The notes: a model not told the origin generated them from the letters alone. DNA of 64,000 nucleotides from Pollenia angustigena (GCA_930367215.1 OV884057.1:248088830-248152829), one strand, 5' to 3'. Positions 1 through 13,679 are shown, counted from the first letter of the stretch. Translations and numbers: made by a program.

Positions 1-610
1 ATTATGGACCGATCTTCACGAAACTTAACAGTTTAATTTCAAGTCCTATGTAACTGTGACTTGCCAAAATTTGTAATGATAGCATTGTTAGTTAGGGTTT
101 TAGGCTTAATATACTGTTTTCCGGGAGTAGGGCTTATATGGGGCCTAGGGTAAATTATTGACGGATCTTCACGAAATTTCACAGCGTGATTTCCAGTTGA
201 ATAAAACGAATTGTTGCGAAATCTTATATCATTCTGTGCATTTTTCCAGCATTTATGTTAGTTTTTGTAACAAAATTATCAATTTTTTTTAGGTGGTGGT
301 TCCACATTTTGATTCATAGCTCAGATCCTATTGAACCGATTTTGCTGAATTTCAATCCCAAACTGCTTAGGATAACTACAAGCAATTTGACACCAAGTTT
401 GTTGATTTCTTTTGAGTTTTTCGAAAGTGAGCGTGTTTTCAACAGACGGACAGACGGACAGACAGACGGACATGGCTAAATCGACTTAAAATTACTCAAG
501 GACCCAGAATATATATACTTTATAGGGTCTGAGAAGAATAGTAAAAAAGTTTCACACGGAATGACAAACTGAATATACCCTCTTCACAACTAATTGTGGT
601 GGAGGGTATA
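1..610 (+). repeat. Dispersed fly repeat, variant A, 5' cut by window edge
   Basis: Contains the phrases GACCGATCTTCACGAAA, a run of ACGGACAGACGG units (about 446-472), CTCAAGGACCCAGAATATA, and a terminal box TGGTGGAGGGTATAAAA (about 597-613). The same phrases recur at 38400-39420 and 51250-51520, so this is an interspersed family. The 74-residue open frame inside it is part of the repeat, not a gene. Family name unknown to me. Confidence 0.7.
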
Positions 611-989
611 AAAAATAGATTTAATCACTTAAGTAGTTCATTGATAAAAAAAAATATTAAAATTTGTAGAAAAAAACACATTCTAACAAATTTCTTGGGT
701 TTGTTTTTTATTATGTAGTAGCGAATGTGGGCCAGTAAAGCTTTTCAGGGACATGACCAGAATTTGTTTAATGTTAAAACTAAAATTAATTGCATTACAG
801 ACTTAATACAATGTTTTGTTTTTGCGGCTTAATTTAAGAGATTTAAGGAATGTTGCAAATCTTCGATAAACTGATAATTTGTCTCAAAATGTCGACGATA
901 ATTGCGCTTAAAGCTTAATGATCCTTAAATGTATACATCAATTATTTTAATAGTTGAAAATTTCAATTTAAAATAAATTAAACTTTTAA
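611..989. other. AT-rich spacer
   Basis: No gene, inverted repeat or recognised element seen. Confidence 0.5.
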
Positions 990-1108
990 ACGTCCAATTA
1001 CACCAAGTTAAGTTATAATTAACTGTCAGTTATAACTGTCAAAAACATATTTTTAACTGGAGGTTAAAGTAAAAGTTAGTTTTAACTGAACTTGGTGAAA
1101 TTGGCCGT
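990..1108. mobile_element. Short palindromic MITE (119 bp)
   Basis: Inverted ends: CACCAAGTTAAGTT on the left and AACTGAACTTGGTG on the right, extending outward to ACGTCCAATT and AATTGGCCGT. Almost the whole element can fold on itself. No coding capacity. Confidence 0.7.
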
Positions 1109-1339
1109 AAATAATATTATTTAAAATTAGAAACTTCAACAAATTAGGATACAGTGGGACAAATTTTAATTTAATTAATTTTTTTTTTTTTTTTTTTTTT
1201 TTTGATGAAGAATTCGACTCCAAAAGGCATAATAAAGAATTTAAAAAAAGAAAAACTTATAAAAATAAATTTTATACCAGAGTTTTCCAAAGTTGTTATT
1301 GAGAGCTATATATTTATATTGTAGTGTCACAACTTCAAG

Positions 1340-1800
1340 CAAATACTGAGTAGAAGTGCAGATGACTAATTTACGCAAGTGTGAAAAAGCGGGTATGAAA
1401 AATACTCTCAAAAAATAACAGAGAATAAAAAATACACGCATCAATGAGAGTGGGAATTAAAAATAAACACATATTCTTTATTTTGTTTAATATGAATTGA
1501 TATGTTAATATGAAATATTTTGTATGTTGATTTTTTTAATAATATTAGAACAATAATTTTTTGCAAACGCAATTCTGTGTATGAGTAGAAGTGTAGACGA
1601 CTTATTTACGCAAGTGTGAAAAAGCGGGTATGAAAAATACTCTCAAAAAATAACATGAGAATAAAAAATACACGCATCAATGAGAGTGGGAATTAAAAAT
1701 ACATACCCAGATTCTTTATTTTTTTTATATGAATTGTATATTTATGTCTTTGATAATATTGCAACAATAACTCTTTGCAAACGCAATTCTGTGTATGCGT
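1340..1800. repeat. Tandem duplication, two copies of about 235 bp
   Basis: The block with CGCAAGTGTGAAAAAGCGGG, then CACGCATCAATGAGAGTGGG, then GCAAACGCAATTCTGTGTAT occurs twice, offset by about 236 bases (for example 1374 and 1610). The copies differ by only a few substitutions and small indels, so the duplication is recent. A poly-T run precedes it (about 1181-1203). Confidence 0.8.
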
Positions 1801-3599
1801 ACGCCACAAAATAGAGTGCTACACTGGGATGTGCCGGATCCTTATCATTATCAAACAGATTTAAAAAAATACCAAATTTTAACGGAGTATATTTGACATA
1901 AATATGGGGCATTCCAGGACAAATCGGATGGCTTAAACATTTTTTTTTTTTTTTTTTTTTTTGACTTACCAAATTTTGTGCTATTATTTTTAGCACAAAC
2001 TCCCATTGCAATTTAATAAAAAAGCTATGAACAAAAAACTTAAAAAGTGTCACTTGAATGAGCAATCAAAAATAGGAACAAGGCAAATTTTTGGGAATGG
2101 GACTCTAAATGGGAGCTATTTTCGGTAATGGATACACATTCTTTTTTATATGCTTGCTTGTTTACCAAGTTTTATGTCACAAATTAAAAAAAATTTATAT
2201 TTTAGATATGCCTTTACTAAATTAAAGTAACGATATGTAAATTCGTTTACTTTCATTTTGAGTCTTCGTAATATTCCTGTCAAACAGAGTCAATTCTACT
2301 CGACTTCGGCTTAGAAAATGCAAAGTCATTGCCAAAAGTAATCAATTATTGTCAATGTCGACTAAAAAAATACAATTACTGTGCCGTTGTCGTCGATTTG
2401 TCTCGACAACAACTTTCATAATAGGAGTGAATATCTAAATTGTTGATCAAAAAATTTAGCTCAAATAATATTTTCGACGCATAATTTCTGGAGAAATTCA
2501 TGAAATCTTCCGTTTTAATACTCCAGCTTAAATTCTAAGATTTTCCCGTCTCTCCCGGGAAAGTTTTTCCCGAATAGCAACCCTTGTCACAAAAACATTT
2601 CACCTGAGTCATTCAAAAAAATCCTTACGAAATATAGACCACGCGAATCTATTTGAAAATCGACAAATTGCCAATAACTTAAGAAAAAAACGTATAATGA
2701 TTTTTGCATCTATTATTTATTTACAAACGAAAAAGTATAAGAAATTTTACACATCGTAAGCAAATAAATAAATTAAAAAAAAAATAAAAAGTTGAAGTCA
2801 AAAAATATTAAGAAATACCGCCAAAATAACGACACAAATTGCTAAAGACACCAGACAAAGCGAAGCGCAACGAAACTCAGACAGACAGACGGACGGCCAG
2901 ACAGACATAAATGCTACAGACACAATGGGCCCAATGCCAATACAACGCAAACGGGATGTGTAATCAACAACAACAGCAGAAAAAACATATCGAAAACAAA
3001 AATCAAACCGAATAAAATGCTTTTATTGTCACAAAAATCTAGTAAATTACAAAAAACTACATGTAAAAAACAACAACAACAACACCAAAAGAACAAATAT
3101 TAAAGGTCATTGAAAAGCAAATGTGAGAAAGTAAGAAAAAAGAAGGAAAGAGTGAAGGAGAAAGGCAGAAGCAAAGATGTCACCTTTACCGTCGCAAAAT
3201 CGAAAAACAACATAACATTTGTTCTCAAATCATGATCAAGTTGAGGGGCACACACAGTAAACGTGCAGCAGCAACATAAACCCCATTCGCAGCACTTGTG
3301 CATCTTCGTTCGAATTCTCGTGCTTCTGATCATGCCACCACATTTGTTTGGGGCACAACAGCAGCAGCGGCAGCAGGATGTTACAGTTTTAATATTAATT
3401 CGCATACAATATTTTAAGATTAATATTTTCTTTTTCTTTTCAATTTTATCATAAATTTTGAAATTTATGCACAGATTTTTAAATAAGATGCTACTGTTTT
3501 ATTTTTAATTCTTAAGTTTAAAAAAAAAAAAAAATATTTTAATTAATTATCATGAAGGCGTGTATTTATTATGTAAAATATATTTTATATTATTGACTT
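1801..3599. other. Spacer with simple repeats
   Basis: No gene recognised. Contains poly-T (1940-1962), an ACAG/ACGG run (2878-2907), CAA runs (about 3068-3085) and GCAGCA-rich sequence (3357-3377). The 101-residue minus-strand frame at 3100-3405 is low complexity over these repeats. Confidence 0.5.
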
Positions 3600-4850
3600 G
3601 CTGTGAGAGGAGAAACTTTGGTGCTTTTTGGAAAATGTACATTCCTTTTTCTAAAATACATTTCTGTATAAGGGTTGCATTTTGGTTATACTAATGCTTT
3701 GATAATTCTTTTGGGAAAAAGGGGTGCAGGTATTTTGTAAAATAATGCTTTTTGAAAAAAGGGCTTTTGTTATTCAATAATAAAAACCTAATTTAGTTGT
3801 AAAAAAGTACTTTTTAAAAAAGTATTAGTTAAAAAATTGTTGGTAAAAACACACACAGCCTTCCTTTTTCATAAAAAATCAATTTACTCAGAAAGGTACT
3901 TTTTTGTATAAAAAAGTATTTGTTTGAAAAGAGTACTTTTTGTGAAAAATACTGTTTTATAAAAAAATATTTTTGTAAAAATACTTTTTTTTAAATACCT
4001 TTTTTAAAAACACTTTTTTGTGAAAAGGTCCTTTTTTGTTGCAAGTACTTTTTTTTTATAGAAAAGTACATTTTTGTGAAAAAAAACCTTTTTTATAAAA
4101 CAGAATTTTACTTTTTTAAAAAAATTATTTTTGAAGAACGTTCGTTTTGTGTAAAACAGTGCTTTTGTAAAAAAAGTACTTTTGTGTAAAACAGTACTTT
4201 TGTAGAAAAAAAATTGCTGAAAATTAACTTATTGCAAAAGAAAAAATATATTGTTTCCTTAGAATGTTTTTATTTGCAAAAAAAAACCCTTAAATTTTAT
4301 GTAAAAGTACTTTTTTGTAAAATATACTTTTTGTAGGAGACTACTGTACTTTTTATAAAAATACTTTCGGTAGAACGTTCCTTTTTTGTAAAACAGTACT
4401 TTTGAATAAAAAGTACATTTGTGTAAAAAGATTTTTGTGTAAAAAAACACACTTTTTTAGAAAAAAAAACTGCTAAAAACTAAGTAACCTTTAGCAAAAG
4501 AAAAAATATATTTTTTCTTTAAAATTATTTGCAATAAAAACCCTTAAATTTTATGTAAAAGTACTTTTTTGTAAAATATACTTTTTGTAGGAGACTACTG
4601 TACTTTTTATAAAAATATTTTCGGTAGAACGTTCCTTTTTTGTAAAACAGTACTTTTGTGTAAAACGAACTTTTGTGAAAAAAGTACTTTTGTGTAAAAC
4701 AGTACTTTTGTGAAAAAAGTACTTTCTTAGAAAAAAACTGCTTAAAACTAAGTAACTTATTGCAAAAGAAAAAATATATTTTTTCCTTAAAATGTTTTTA
4801 TTTGCAATTAAAACCCTTAAATTTAATGTAAAAAGGTGAAGTACTATCTT
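3600..4850. repeat. Degenerate GTACTTTT/GTAAAA minisatellite with about 250-bp higher-order repeat
   Basis: Dozens of imperfect GTACTTTTNNGTAAAA-like units. From about 4215 they are organised in a longer repeat of about 245-260 bp, recognisable by GTAGGAGACTACTGTAC (4333 and 4586) and GGTAGAACGTTCC (4369 and 4622), with a third partial unit from about 4736. The unit resembles the 16-bp array at 8053-10402. Confidence 0.75.
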
Positions 4851-7800
4851 GATAATCCACACCTTAAACTCTGAACATGTCCACATTAATGGAGTATTAT
4901 GTTATAGATGTTTGTTTAATATGTAGTCATTTGCTTGCACTTTTTATTGTTTAATAATGGCCAATAATATCAAGAAAGTTTTAAATATGTATGTATCTAT
5001 GTACTTAAGACTTCGACAAGAAGCAAATATTTTGCAAACTTATTATGCCAACAAATATACTCGAACTAACTTGAGGGTTACACGATCAAGTTTTGCCTAT
5101 CAAGTTTTAATACACTCACACTTTTTTACCAATACACTCATACTTTTAAAATTTGATACGAACTGGCCTTTAAAATTCCTTTTCCAGTGAGTGTTTCAAT
5201 TTACGTTCAAGAAAACAGCTGATTTCAAGGTTAGTTTTTCTTTATAAATTTTTTTCTTGATGGCATCTTGAAAGTAAATTACTTAAAAATTGAATGCAGC
5301 CTACGTCACAACTGTACATTTTGACAAACAGTATATGTAAAAGACTATCAAGAAAAACTTAAGCGTGTAACTGCAGCGTAAGGCGGATTCATACAAGTTG
5401 TTATTTTGAAAACGAATACAACACTGTTAAATACTTTTACGCTGAGTCCAAATAATACAACACTGTAGTACACAAATTAGCTGTGTTAAAAAATATATGC
5501 TGTCACATTTCATTTTGTTTTTAATTTTAAATTGTGTATTTTGGCATGTAGTAATTTAAAAACGTTTTTAAATTTTTAATTCTAAGTAAAAATTATAGAA
5601 TTTATGTAGGATTCCCCAAAACCACTGTCCAGATTATGGCGTAGAAAAGTGGTACTGTCCGCTTTTCACCGCTGTCCGGATTAAAGATGTGCCAAAAGAA
5701 TCGCGTGTCCGTATTATTGAGATAGTACTGTAGAACTGTATGTTAAGAGTGTGTTTGTTCCCTATACTCCTTAGCTACTGAACCGATTTTCCTGATATTA
5801 TCCACAGTAATTTCCTTGATTATCCGGCGCTTAACATAGGCTATAGGTTAGGTTAGGTCCAATGGGCATCCGTCACGACGACGGCTCACTTGGGTCCTTA
5901 TAGCGGTCCCTTTTTGATACCTTTTGCTAGTGACAAGAGTTCGCGCTAGTGTCAATCAGACCGTTCCCCAGAGGTCACTGCAGCCTCGAACCACCCCAAC
6001 TCTCTGCAGAACAGAAAGATTGATTCAGTCCCAATAAATTGTAAATTTTCAAGTGAGCGTGGCACCTCCTGTACAAAGGCAATATGAATAACCTTATTCA
6101 TTTGTGGAGAACGGTTATCGTAAAAGTTTTCAAATTTGAAACAAATAACTTTGCTATCAATACACAACATCAGTCAAAAACTGGGCATGGCACCTCTCAT
6201 ACAAAGGCAAAATATCTGGAGAAGAGGTACAGTGTCCCATACAAGGACAATTTTAGTGTCTAAATATCTGGAGGAGGATAATAGTAAAAGTGTATTTATT
6301 TGGTACAAATTGTTTCGTTATCCGCAAACGATTTTATTCAATAGGGGGAGTGAAGCGCATCGGGTTAAAAAATGTACTTTTTTAAAAAATTATTATTATA
6401 TTTCTTTTAACCTTTTTTTGGAAAAACAAGCAAAAATTAAGATTCTTGTAAAAAAAATATTTAATTTCTAATAAAATTTCATTTAAAAGCTTCGTTATAA
6501 TTTTCCTTGTACTGAAAAAGTAGATTTTGACATAAAAAGGCACATGTTTTCATAAAGGTAGGTACTTTTCAGAAAAGGACTCGTAAACTTATAAAAAGGC
6601 TAAAAAATTATAAATCGTTTCAATTTAATCATTCACTGTCGGTAGTTTATTTTTTTCAAATATTTATATAAAATTTTACAATTTGCTTCTTTTGTCATTA
6701 AAATGACAGTGTGATTATTATCATCAATATGATCATCTTTAACATTATTATCATCAAGTTTAAAATAAAAATCGAAAAAAAAAAACTCTGACTACAACGT
6801 GTCATTTTGAGTGATCGTGCCAAAGTGTGGACATTATAATTAACGCAAAATGCAGACAAGCGGAAATGTTTTTGTTAGTTTTTCACCAAATTTTCTTTAG
6901 AAAATTAAAAAAAAAATATAAAAACAACTCATCATAATCACATGAGAGCAAAAAAGAAAAATATTACATTTAAACCTTTGCAAATGATAAGTTTATTTTT
7001 TATAATGTTGTTTAAGCAAATTACCAAGAATTATGTTAAAAAAAAATTTAAATACAAATTTTGAGTTGGGAAAATTAGTTACACTTGTTAATCGAATGGC
7101 GCTTTGAAGTTGGTTCGAATGCAGTTCCCTCCTTTAAGTTCTATTTTTTACGAAATTGTTTGTTTTGTTTTATTTACTTTTCGTATTTATTTGTGTTCGT
7201 ATTACAATGTTGTCATTTTACGCTTAACGTTCTTTTAACGTAATTATCCGCAAGAACATCATATTATTATTTTTTTTTAACTGCATGAAGACACAGTGGT
7301 TTGGTAAAGAAACAATATGTTTTTCATTTGGTACTCAATTTCAAATCAAATCCCTTTTTGTGTTTCTTTCCTCTCTTTTTCGCTGTTGACTCAGAGACTT
7401 TGTTAGAAAACTTGCCGTATTGAAATTAGTTATATCTAAGTAATAATAGGGTTAAAATGTTTTTTATTAAGTAATTTTTCTATACCACTGTTCATTGATC
7501 ATTTTACCGTAACGAAATTCAAAATTTTTGTATATTGTTTTATGATTAATGTTGACGTTTTTCCATCAACTCCATCAATTTCATCTTTGCAAAACAATTT
7601 TATCCTTTAAAGTTTTAGGTTCTTCATAAAAAGTTTTGTGCTGCAGCAGCAATTGCAAGCTGTTACTGATGTTGCTGTAGTAATATTTAGTTACACCTTA
7701 TTTTATTCTTAACAGGAACGTGACTATACTAAAAACCACTTTGTACAAAACATGGTAAAAAACAATTTAAATTTTCTTTTAAAAATATGAATAAATATTG

Positions 7801-7949
7801 AAGTGTTTTTTGTCTTCTTTTAGCCGTTTTATTGTTAATGAAAAATTCCCAATTAGATTCACTTATTTTAACTGAAAGAGGCGTGAGAAAAGTAAATACA
7901 CCAGTAACAACTGAATATGAAAGATGCAATTTTATGTATGTATGTTTTA
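4851..7949. other. Spacer with fragments of dispersed repeats
   Basis: No gene recognised. 5745-6360 carries pieces of fly interspersed repeats (phrases such as TGAACCGATTTTCC and GGCACCTC-TACAAAGGCAA, the latter twice at about 6060 and 6188) and a GGTTAGGTTAGGT stretch at about 5846. The remainder is AT-rich. Confidence 0.45.
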
Positions 7950-8052
7950 CTGCAAGGTACTTTTTAAAAAAAACTTTTGTACTTTTTCAAAACGTATTTT
8001 TTTCATGTAAACTTTATATTATAAAGATACTTAAAAAACGTTTTTGGAAAAA

Positions 8053-10402
8053 GGTGCTTTCTTTAAAAGGCAATTTTTCTATAAGGTACTTTCTTTACAA
8101 TGTCCTTCATATAAAAGGTACTTTCTTTGGCACGTACTGTCTTTACAAGGTACTTTCTTTAAAAGGTACTTTCTTTAAAAGGTACTTTCTTTAAAAGGTA
8201 CTTTCTTTAAAAGGTACTTTCTTTAAAAGGTACTTTCTTTAAAAGGTACTTTCTTTAAAAGGTACTTTCTTTAAAAGGTACTTTCTTTAAAAGGTACTTT
8301 CTTTAAAAGGTACTTTCTTTAAAAGGTACTTTCTTTAAAAGGTACTTTCTTTAAAAGGTACTTTCTTTAAAACGTACTTTCTTTTAAAGGTACTTTCTTT
8401 AAAAGGTACTTTCTTTAAAAGGTACTTTCTTTAAAAGGTACTTTCTTTAAAAGGTAGTTTCTTTAAAAGGTACTTTCTTTAAAAGGTACTTTCTTTAAAA
8501 GGTACTTTCTTTAAAAGGTACTTTCTTTAAAAGGTACTTTCTTTAAAAGGTACTTTCTTTAAAAGGTACTTTCTTTAAAAGGTACTTTCTTTAAAAGGTA
8601 CTTTCTTTAAAAGGTACTTTCTTTAAAAGGTACTTTCTTTAAAAGGTACTTTCTTTAAAAGGTACTTTCTTTAAAAGGTACTTTCTTTAAAAGGTTCTTT
8701 CTTTAAAAGGTACTTTCTTTAAAAGGTACTTTCTTTAAAAGGTACTTTCTTTAAAAGGTACTTTCTTTAAAAGGTACTTTCTTTAAAAGGTACTTTCTTT
8801 AAAAGGTACTTTCTTTAAAAGATACTTTCTTTAAAAGGTACTTTCTTTAAAAGGTACTTTCTTTAAAAGGTACTTTCTTTAAAAGGTACTTTCTTTAAAA
8901 GGTACTTTCTTTAAAAGGTACTTTCTTTAAAAGGTACTTTCTTTAAAAGGTACTTTCTTTAAAAGGTACTTTCTTTAAAAGGTACTTGCTTTAAAAGGTA
9001 CTTTCTTTAAAAGGTACTTTCTTTAAAAGGTACTTTCTTTAAAAGGTACTTTCTTTAAAAGGTACTTTCTTTAAAAGGTACTTTCTTTAAAAGGTACTTT
9101 CTTTAAAAGGTACTTTCTTTAAAAGGTACTTTCTTTAAAAAGTACTTTCTTTAAAAGGTACTTTCTTTAAAAGGTACTTTCTTTAAAAGGTACTTTCTTT
9201 AAAAGGTACTTTCTTTAAAAGGTACTTTCTTTAAAAGGTACTTTCTTTAAAAGGTACTTTCTTTAAAAGGTACTTTCTTTAAAAGGTACTTTCTTTAAAA
9301 GGTACTTTCTTTAAAGGTACTTTCTTTAAAAGGTACTTTCTTTAAAAGGTACTTTCTTTAAAAGGTACTTTCTTTAAAAGGTACTTTCTTTAAAAGGTAC
9401 TTTCTTTAAAAGGTACTTTCTTTAAAAGGTACTTTCTTTAAAAGGTACTTTCTTTAAAAGGTACTTTCTTTAAAAGGTACTTTCTTTAAAAGGTTATTTC
9501 TTTAAAGGCTACTTTCTTTAAAAGGTACTTTCTTTAAAAGGTACTTTCTTTAAAAGGTACTTTCTTTAAAAGGTACTTTCTTTAAAAGGTACTTTCTTTA
9601 AAAGGTACTTTCTTTAAAAGATACTTTCTTTAAAAGGTACTTTCTTTAAAAGGTACTTTCTTTAAAAGGTACTTTCTTTAAAAGGTACTTTCTTTAAAAG
9701 GTACTTTCTTTAAAAGGTACTTTCTTTAAAAGGTACTTTCTTTAAAAGGTACTTTCTTTAAAAGGTACTTTCTTTAAAAGGTACTTTCTTTAAAAGGTAC
9801 TTTCTTTAAAAGGTACTTTCTTTAAAAGGTACTTTCTTTAAAAGGTACTTTCTTTAAAAGGTACTTTCTTTAAAAGGTACTTTCTTTAAAAGGTACTTTC
9901 TTTAAAAGGTACTTTCTTTAAAAGGTACTTTCTTTAAAAGGTACTTTCTTTAAAAGGTACTTTCTTTAAAAGGTACTTTCTTTAAAAGGTACTTTCTTTA
10001 AAAGGTACTTTCTTTAAAAGGTACTTTCTTTAAAAGGTACTTTCTTTAAAATGTACTTTCTTTAAAAGGTACTTTCTTTAAAAGGTACTTTCTTTAAAAG
10101 GTACTTTCTCTAAAAGGTACTTTCTTTAAAATGTACTTTCTTTAAAAGGTACTTTCTCTAAAAGGTACTTTCTTTAAAAGGTACTTTCTTTAAAAGGTAC
10201 TTTCTTTAAAAGGTACTTTCTTTAAAAGGTACTTTTTTTAAAAGGTACTTTCTTTAAAAGGTACTTTCTTTAAAGATACTTTCTTTAAAAGGTACTTTCT
10301 TTAAAAGGTACTTTCTTTAAAAGGTACTTTCTTTAAAAAGGTTCTTTCTTTAAATGGTACTTTCTTTAGAAGGAACTTTCATTAAAAGGTACTTTCTTTA
10401 AA
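8053..10402. repeat. 16-bp minisatellite, about 147 copies
   Basis: Head-to-tail array of GGTACTTTCTTTAAAA over about 2.35 kb. Most units are identical; scattered single variants include GGTTATTT near 9494 and 15-bp units near 9315 and 10275. Units degrade at both edges (8053-8127 and 10340-10402), the usual signature of homogenisation in the middle. Each unit contains GTAC and TTTAAA. Because 16 is not a multiple of 3, no fixed peptide repeat is encoded. Confidence 0.98.
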
Positions 10403-12164
10403 TTTTTTTTTTTTTTTTGGTAAAATGCTTTTTTGACCGCCTTTTACTCAATGCAAATGGATGAAACTTTGCAGGCATACATATTCCCGATGACAGTACA
10501 CGAATACATGGGCGTAGCCAGAATATAATCTAGGGGGGGCGGGCAAAATTTTTTTTTAAATGTTCTTTTTTAAGCAAAGCGTTTCTTAAAAAATTTTTTT
10601 TTAAATGTTCTTATTATCATTAAACCAAAAATTGTAAAAGTTAAGAAAAGTTTGAGGGAAAAACAATAATTTTTATTTGGTCCCATAGTGTGTCGTATTG
10701 AAATAACTTTATGTATTCCATTTATTTCAAATTGTTTAACAATTTCCTTTGGCGCAATATCAAAAATTCACTTGTAAAAAATCGCGTGGGTTGTTCAATG
10801 GCCCAGCCCAGTTTCACACTTTTGCTACTTTTTTAAAATAATTTTATTTTTACCACACTCTACCGCTTAGCATCACTCAAACAAATTTAGCTTAAAGACT
10901 ATCATACATAATTCCATAAATAATGGGACACTTGTTGTTTGTAGTGTTTTCTTATTTTTTTTTTAATAAATCATACTTATGCAAATGATGATGATCGCCA
11001 GCCAAAACTTAACTCTTTAAGCAAAAAATGTTGTCATGGCGCTTAAATAGAATAAACAGCAGCCAAAGAAACACAGTGAGGAGCTAAAACATATAAAAAA
11101 CACAACAGCGAATAACAAATAACACCTTTTAACATGTTAATTTGCTAATTTAACAGAAACATGACAATCTATTGTTTAAACTGGGGACCACCAACCAACC
11201 AACAAACATTTTAAACGAAACTGCTGCATAACAACCAGCGACAATCCCGACAGACAGCTAAGCAACCATTGTGGCCATTAACAATCGCATGAAACACCTT
11301 CTGGGGAGCAACAAAAAATATCGATCACTTCTAAAGATCATTTTGAGACAATGCAATCACTAGACAGCGGAAAAAAACGTTTAAAATAAATAAACAAATA
11401 ATTGACGACAAACGTTTGAACAAAAGTGTTAATTAAATTTGCAAAAACTTGCCACTGTGAAGAGAGGAACACCCACAGACAAACTACGAGTATTTTTGTC
11501 AATAACCCTTCTAGTTTAAAACATTTTTCTCCAGTTTCTTTTTCTCCATATTATTTTGATATTATTTTAAACAAATATTTATCAAATTAATGAACAAATA
11601 AAATAATAAACATTTGAATTGTCTGTCCCCTTTGATGGGTCTCTCCAACTTTGAAAGAAAGTCAGACTTACTGACCAACCTCAAGATGAATTTACTTAAG
11701 ACGACATCATGACTCTCAAAAAAAAAAAAAAAAAAAGACACAAACTGCTCAGCACCTCCAAACACACACACAAACATGCAAACAGGGTTCTGCCTAAAAA
11801 GACTTTTTTTTATTTTTGAAATGGCAAAATCTGAATAAACAAGCAGAACTGGGTTTAAATTTCAATGTTTTCTGGAGAGGAAATCTTTTTTATTTACTTT
11901 ATTTTGAAGTGGTTTAAGCCAAGTTTTATTTACTTAAAACTTATTGAACAAACAAGTGAATTTGATGGCATACGAACGTTCTTAATATTTTCATGCTTAA
12001 ATAATTTCATAAGTAGGATAATTGGAAAGTTATTTAAAAACTTACTAACTCAATCAAACAGTAGTCAAGTAGTCAGTATTTATATTTTACTCACACTTTT
12101 ACTACTGATGTTTAAACCGAAAGACAAAGACAATATAAGATCGAAGTGCAATGTATGATTATGA
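10403..12164. other. Spacer, no gene
   Basis: Poly-T after the array, then CATGGGCGTAGCCAG followed by a G-run (10508-10541), which looks like the end of an interspersed element without a visible partner. The rest is AT-rich with A-runs; short frames are not supported. Confidence 0.4.
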
Positions 12165-12330
12165 TATGGTGAATATCCCTCCCTGCAGACAAAGTAACTA
12201 GTATGTGGTTTGATATATACTAGTTGCTTTTTCCACATCTGTTTTTTTCACATCTTGAACTATTGATTTTATAATTAGGTTGTCATAGAAGCCCAACTAG
12301 TTCATTTATATGTGGTTATATACTAGTTTA
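12165..12330. repeat. Dispersed repeat, family C, copy 1
   Basis: Shares with 33015-33200 the order GCAGACAAAGTAACTAGTA, CTTGAACTATTGATTTTATA, TAGGTTGTCATAGAAGCCCA and AACTAGTTNATTT. The two copies are diverged. Confidence 0.6.
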
Positions 12331-12992
12331 AAGCCAGTTCTTTTATTTTTATTCGTCGTTCGTCCCAATTGTGATTCTAACATAATTTTTTTAGAAACGA
12401 CCTGATCAATTGTTACACGCTTAAAATATTACCAATAGCAACAACTTAATGCGTACTTGCCACTCTTTTAAACATTTTTTTTACAACGACTCACTTGTTT
12501 ATAAAGAACCAGTTAAAGAAAAACTTTTTTTAAAGATTTTCTTTTGAAGTTCTTTTATTTATTATTTTTTGTGAAAAAGCCGACAATCTGGAGATTTTTT
12601 TCTTAAATATTTGAATACGATAGATGTCAATTTAACGCTTATTAAAACTTACAGCAGCATGTGTGTGATCTTTTTCAGTTTCTGTTGGTTTTTCTAATAA
12701 AAGCGATTTTGAAAAAAGAAAACAAACTATTAAGGCAGACTGACAAACAGCCAACAAGTGACATCAAAAGTGTTTGAATAAGAAATTTTTCTATGGACTT
12801 AATAATATTAAAGATTTAGCATTAAATAAAATATATGAAAGTGTTAATGAAATCTACAGAACGATTTCAAAAGAAAAATAAACAAAAAATTGAAAAATAT
12901 CGTCAATTATAATAAAATTATTTCAAATAATTGGGCCAATCACAGTTCATATAAAGCTTTATTAAAGCTAAATTAACAAAATGTTCATAGAT

Positions 12993-13423
12993 ACAGTATT
13001 TATCGCTTATATGCATTTCATTATTGGCAGGTCTTCTAATTCTTTAAAACGAGAAATGCATCTATGGAAACTCGTTTATATGCACATACAGTGCTTATAA
13101 AAAAACTCGCTTAATTTTTATCAACTTCATGGATAAAAACTATTTTACTTGCATCGAAAGTGCAAAAGTAAATTAAAAGTTAAGTAAAAATTTAGCAAAA
13201 CTAGTTTTGATGGAAAAATTTTTGTTTAAAAATTTACTCAAGCTTAAACGATGCTTTTATGATACATATATGCGGGATATGCATATAAGCAAATGCTTAT
13301 ACACAAAAAAACTAAGGCTATTTTAGATAGAGCAAACTATAAGTGCCTAGGTTGGGATCAATTAAAACGTTAAATGATTATTAATGAAGTGCAAATAAGC
13401 GATAAATACTTAAAAATGCTGTA
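12993..13423. mobile_element. MITE-like element with TACAG ends
   Basis: Left end TACAGTATTTATCGCTTAT and right end GATAAATACTTAAAAATGCTGTA are inverted around the core AGTATTTATCGCTTAT-TGC, with an extra insertion in the right arm. Internal short palindromes are present. No coding capacity. Confidence 0.6.
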
Positions 13424-13448
13424 ATCGCAAAGGATGTAAACATCTATC

Positions 13449-13560
13449 CCCGTATTTATAAACGATTATTAAATTTAACAAACGTTTATTAAGGTAAATT
13501 TTCATACAAAATTTATTTTGTAAACCTTTATTAAATGTTCAAAATTTTTATAAATACGGG
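13449..13560. mobile_element. Short palindromic MITE (112 bp)
   Basis: Perfect inverted ends CCCGTATTTATAAA and TTTATAAATACGGG, with AACGTTTATTAA-type inner symmetry. No coding capacity. Confidence 0.7.
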
Positions 13561-13679
13561 CGCTATTGTTTATTCCCATTAGGTGATTGATTAAACGAAA
13601 TTGTCTTAACAACGCAGCCAGCCAAAAAAGTTCGTACATGACGAATTGGAGACAGTACTTGCGAAGGAAAGCAAGCAGT

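Noticed and set aside
5846..5858. TTAGG insect telomere repeat
   Set aside because: Only about two units inside a dispersed repeat; higher flies lack TTAGG telomeres.
8053..10402. CRISPR-like array
   Set aside because: Units abut with no unique spacers, the unit is 16 bp, and the genome is eukaryotic.
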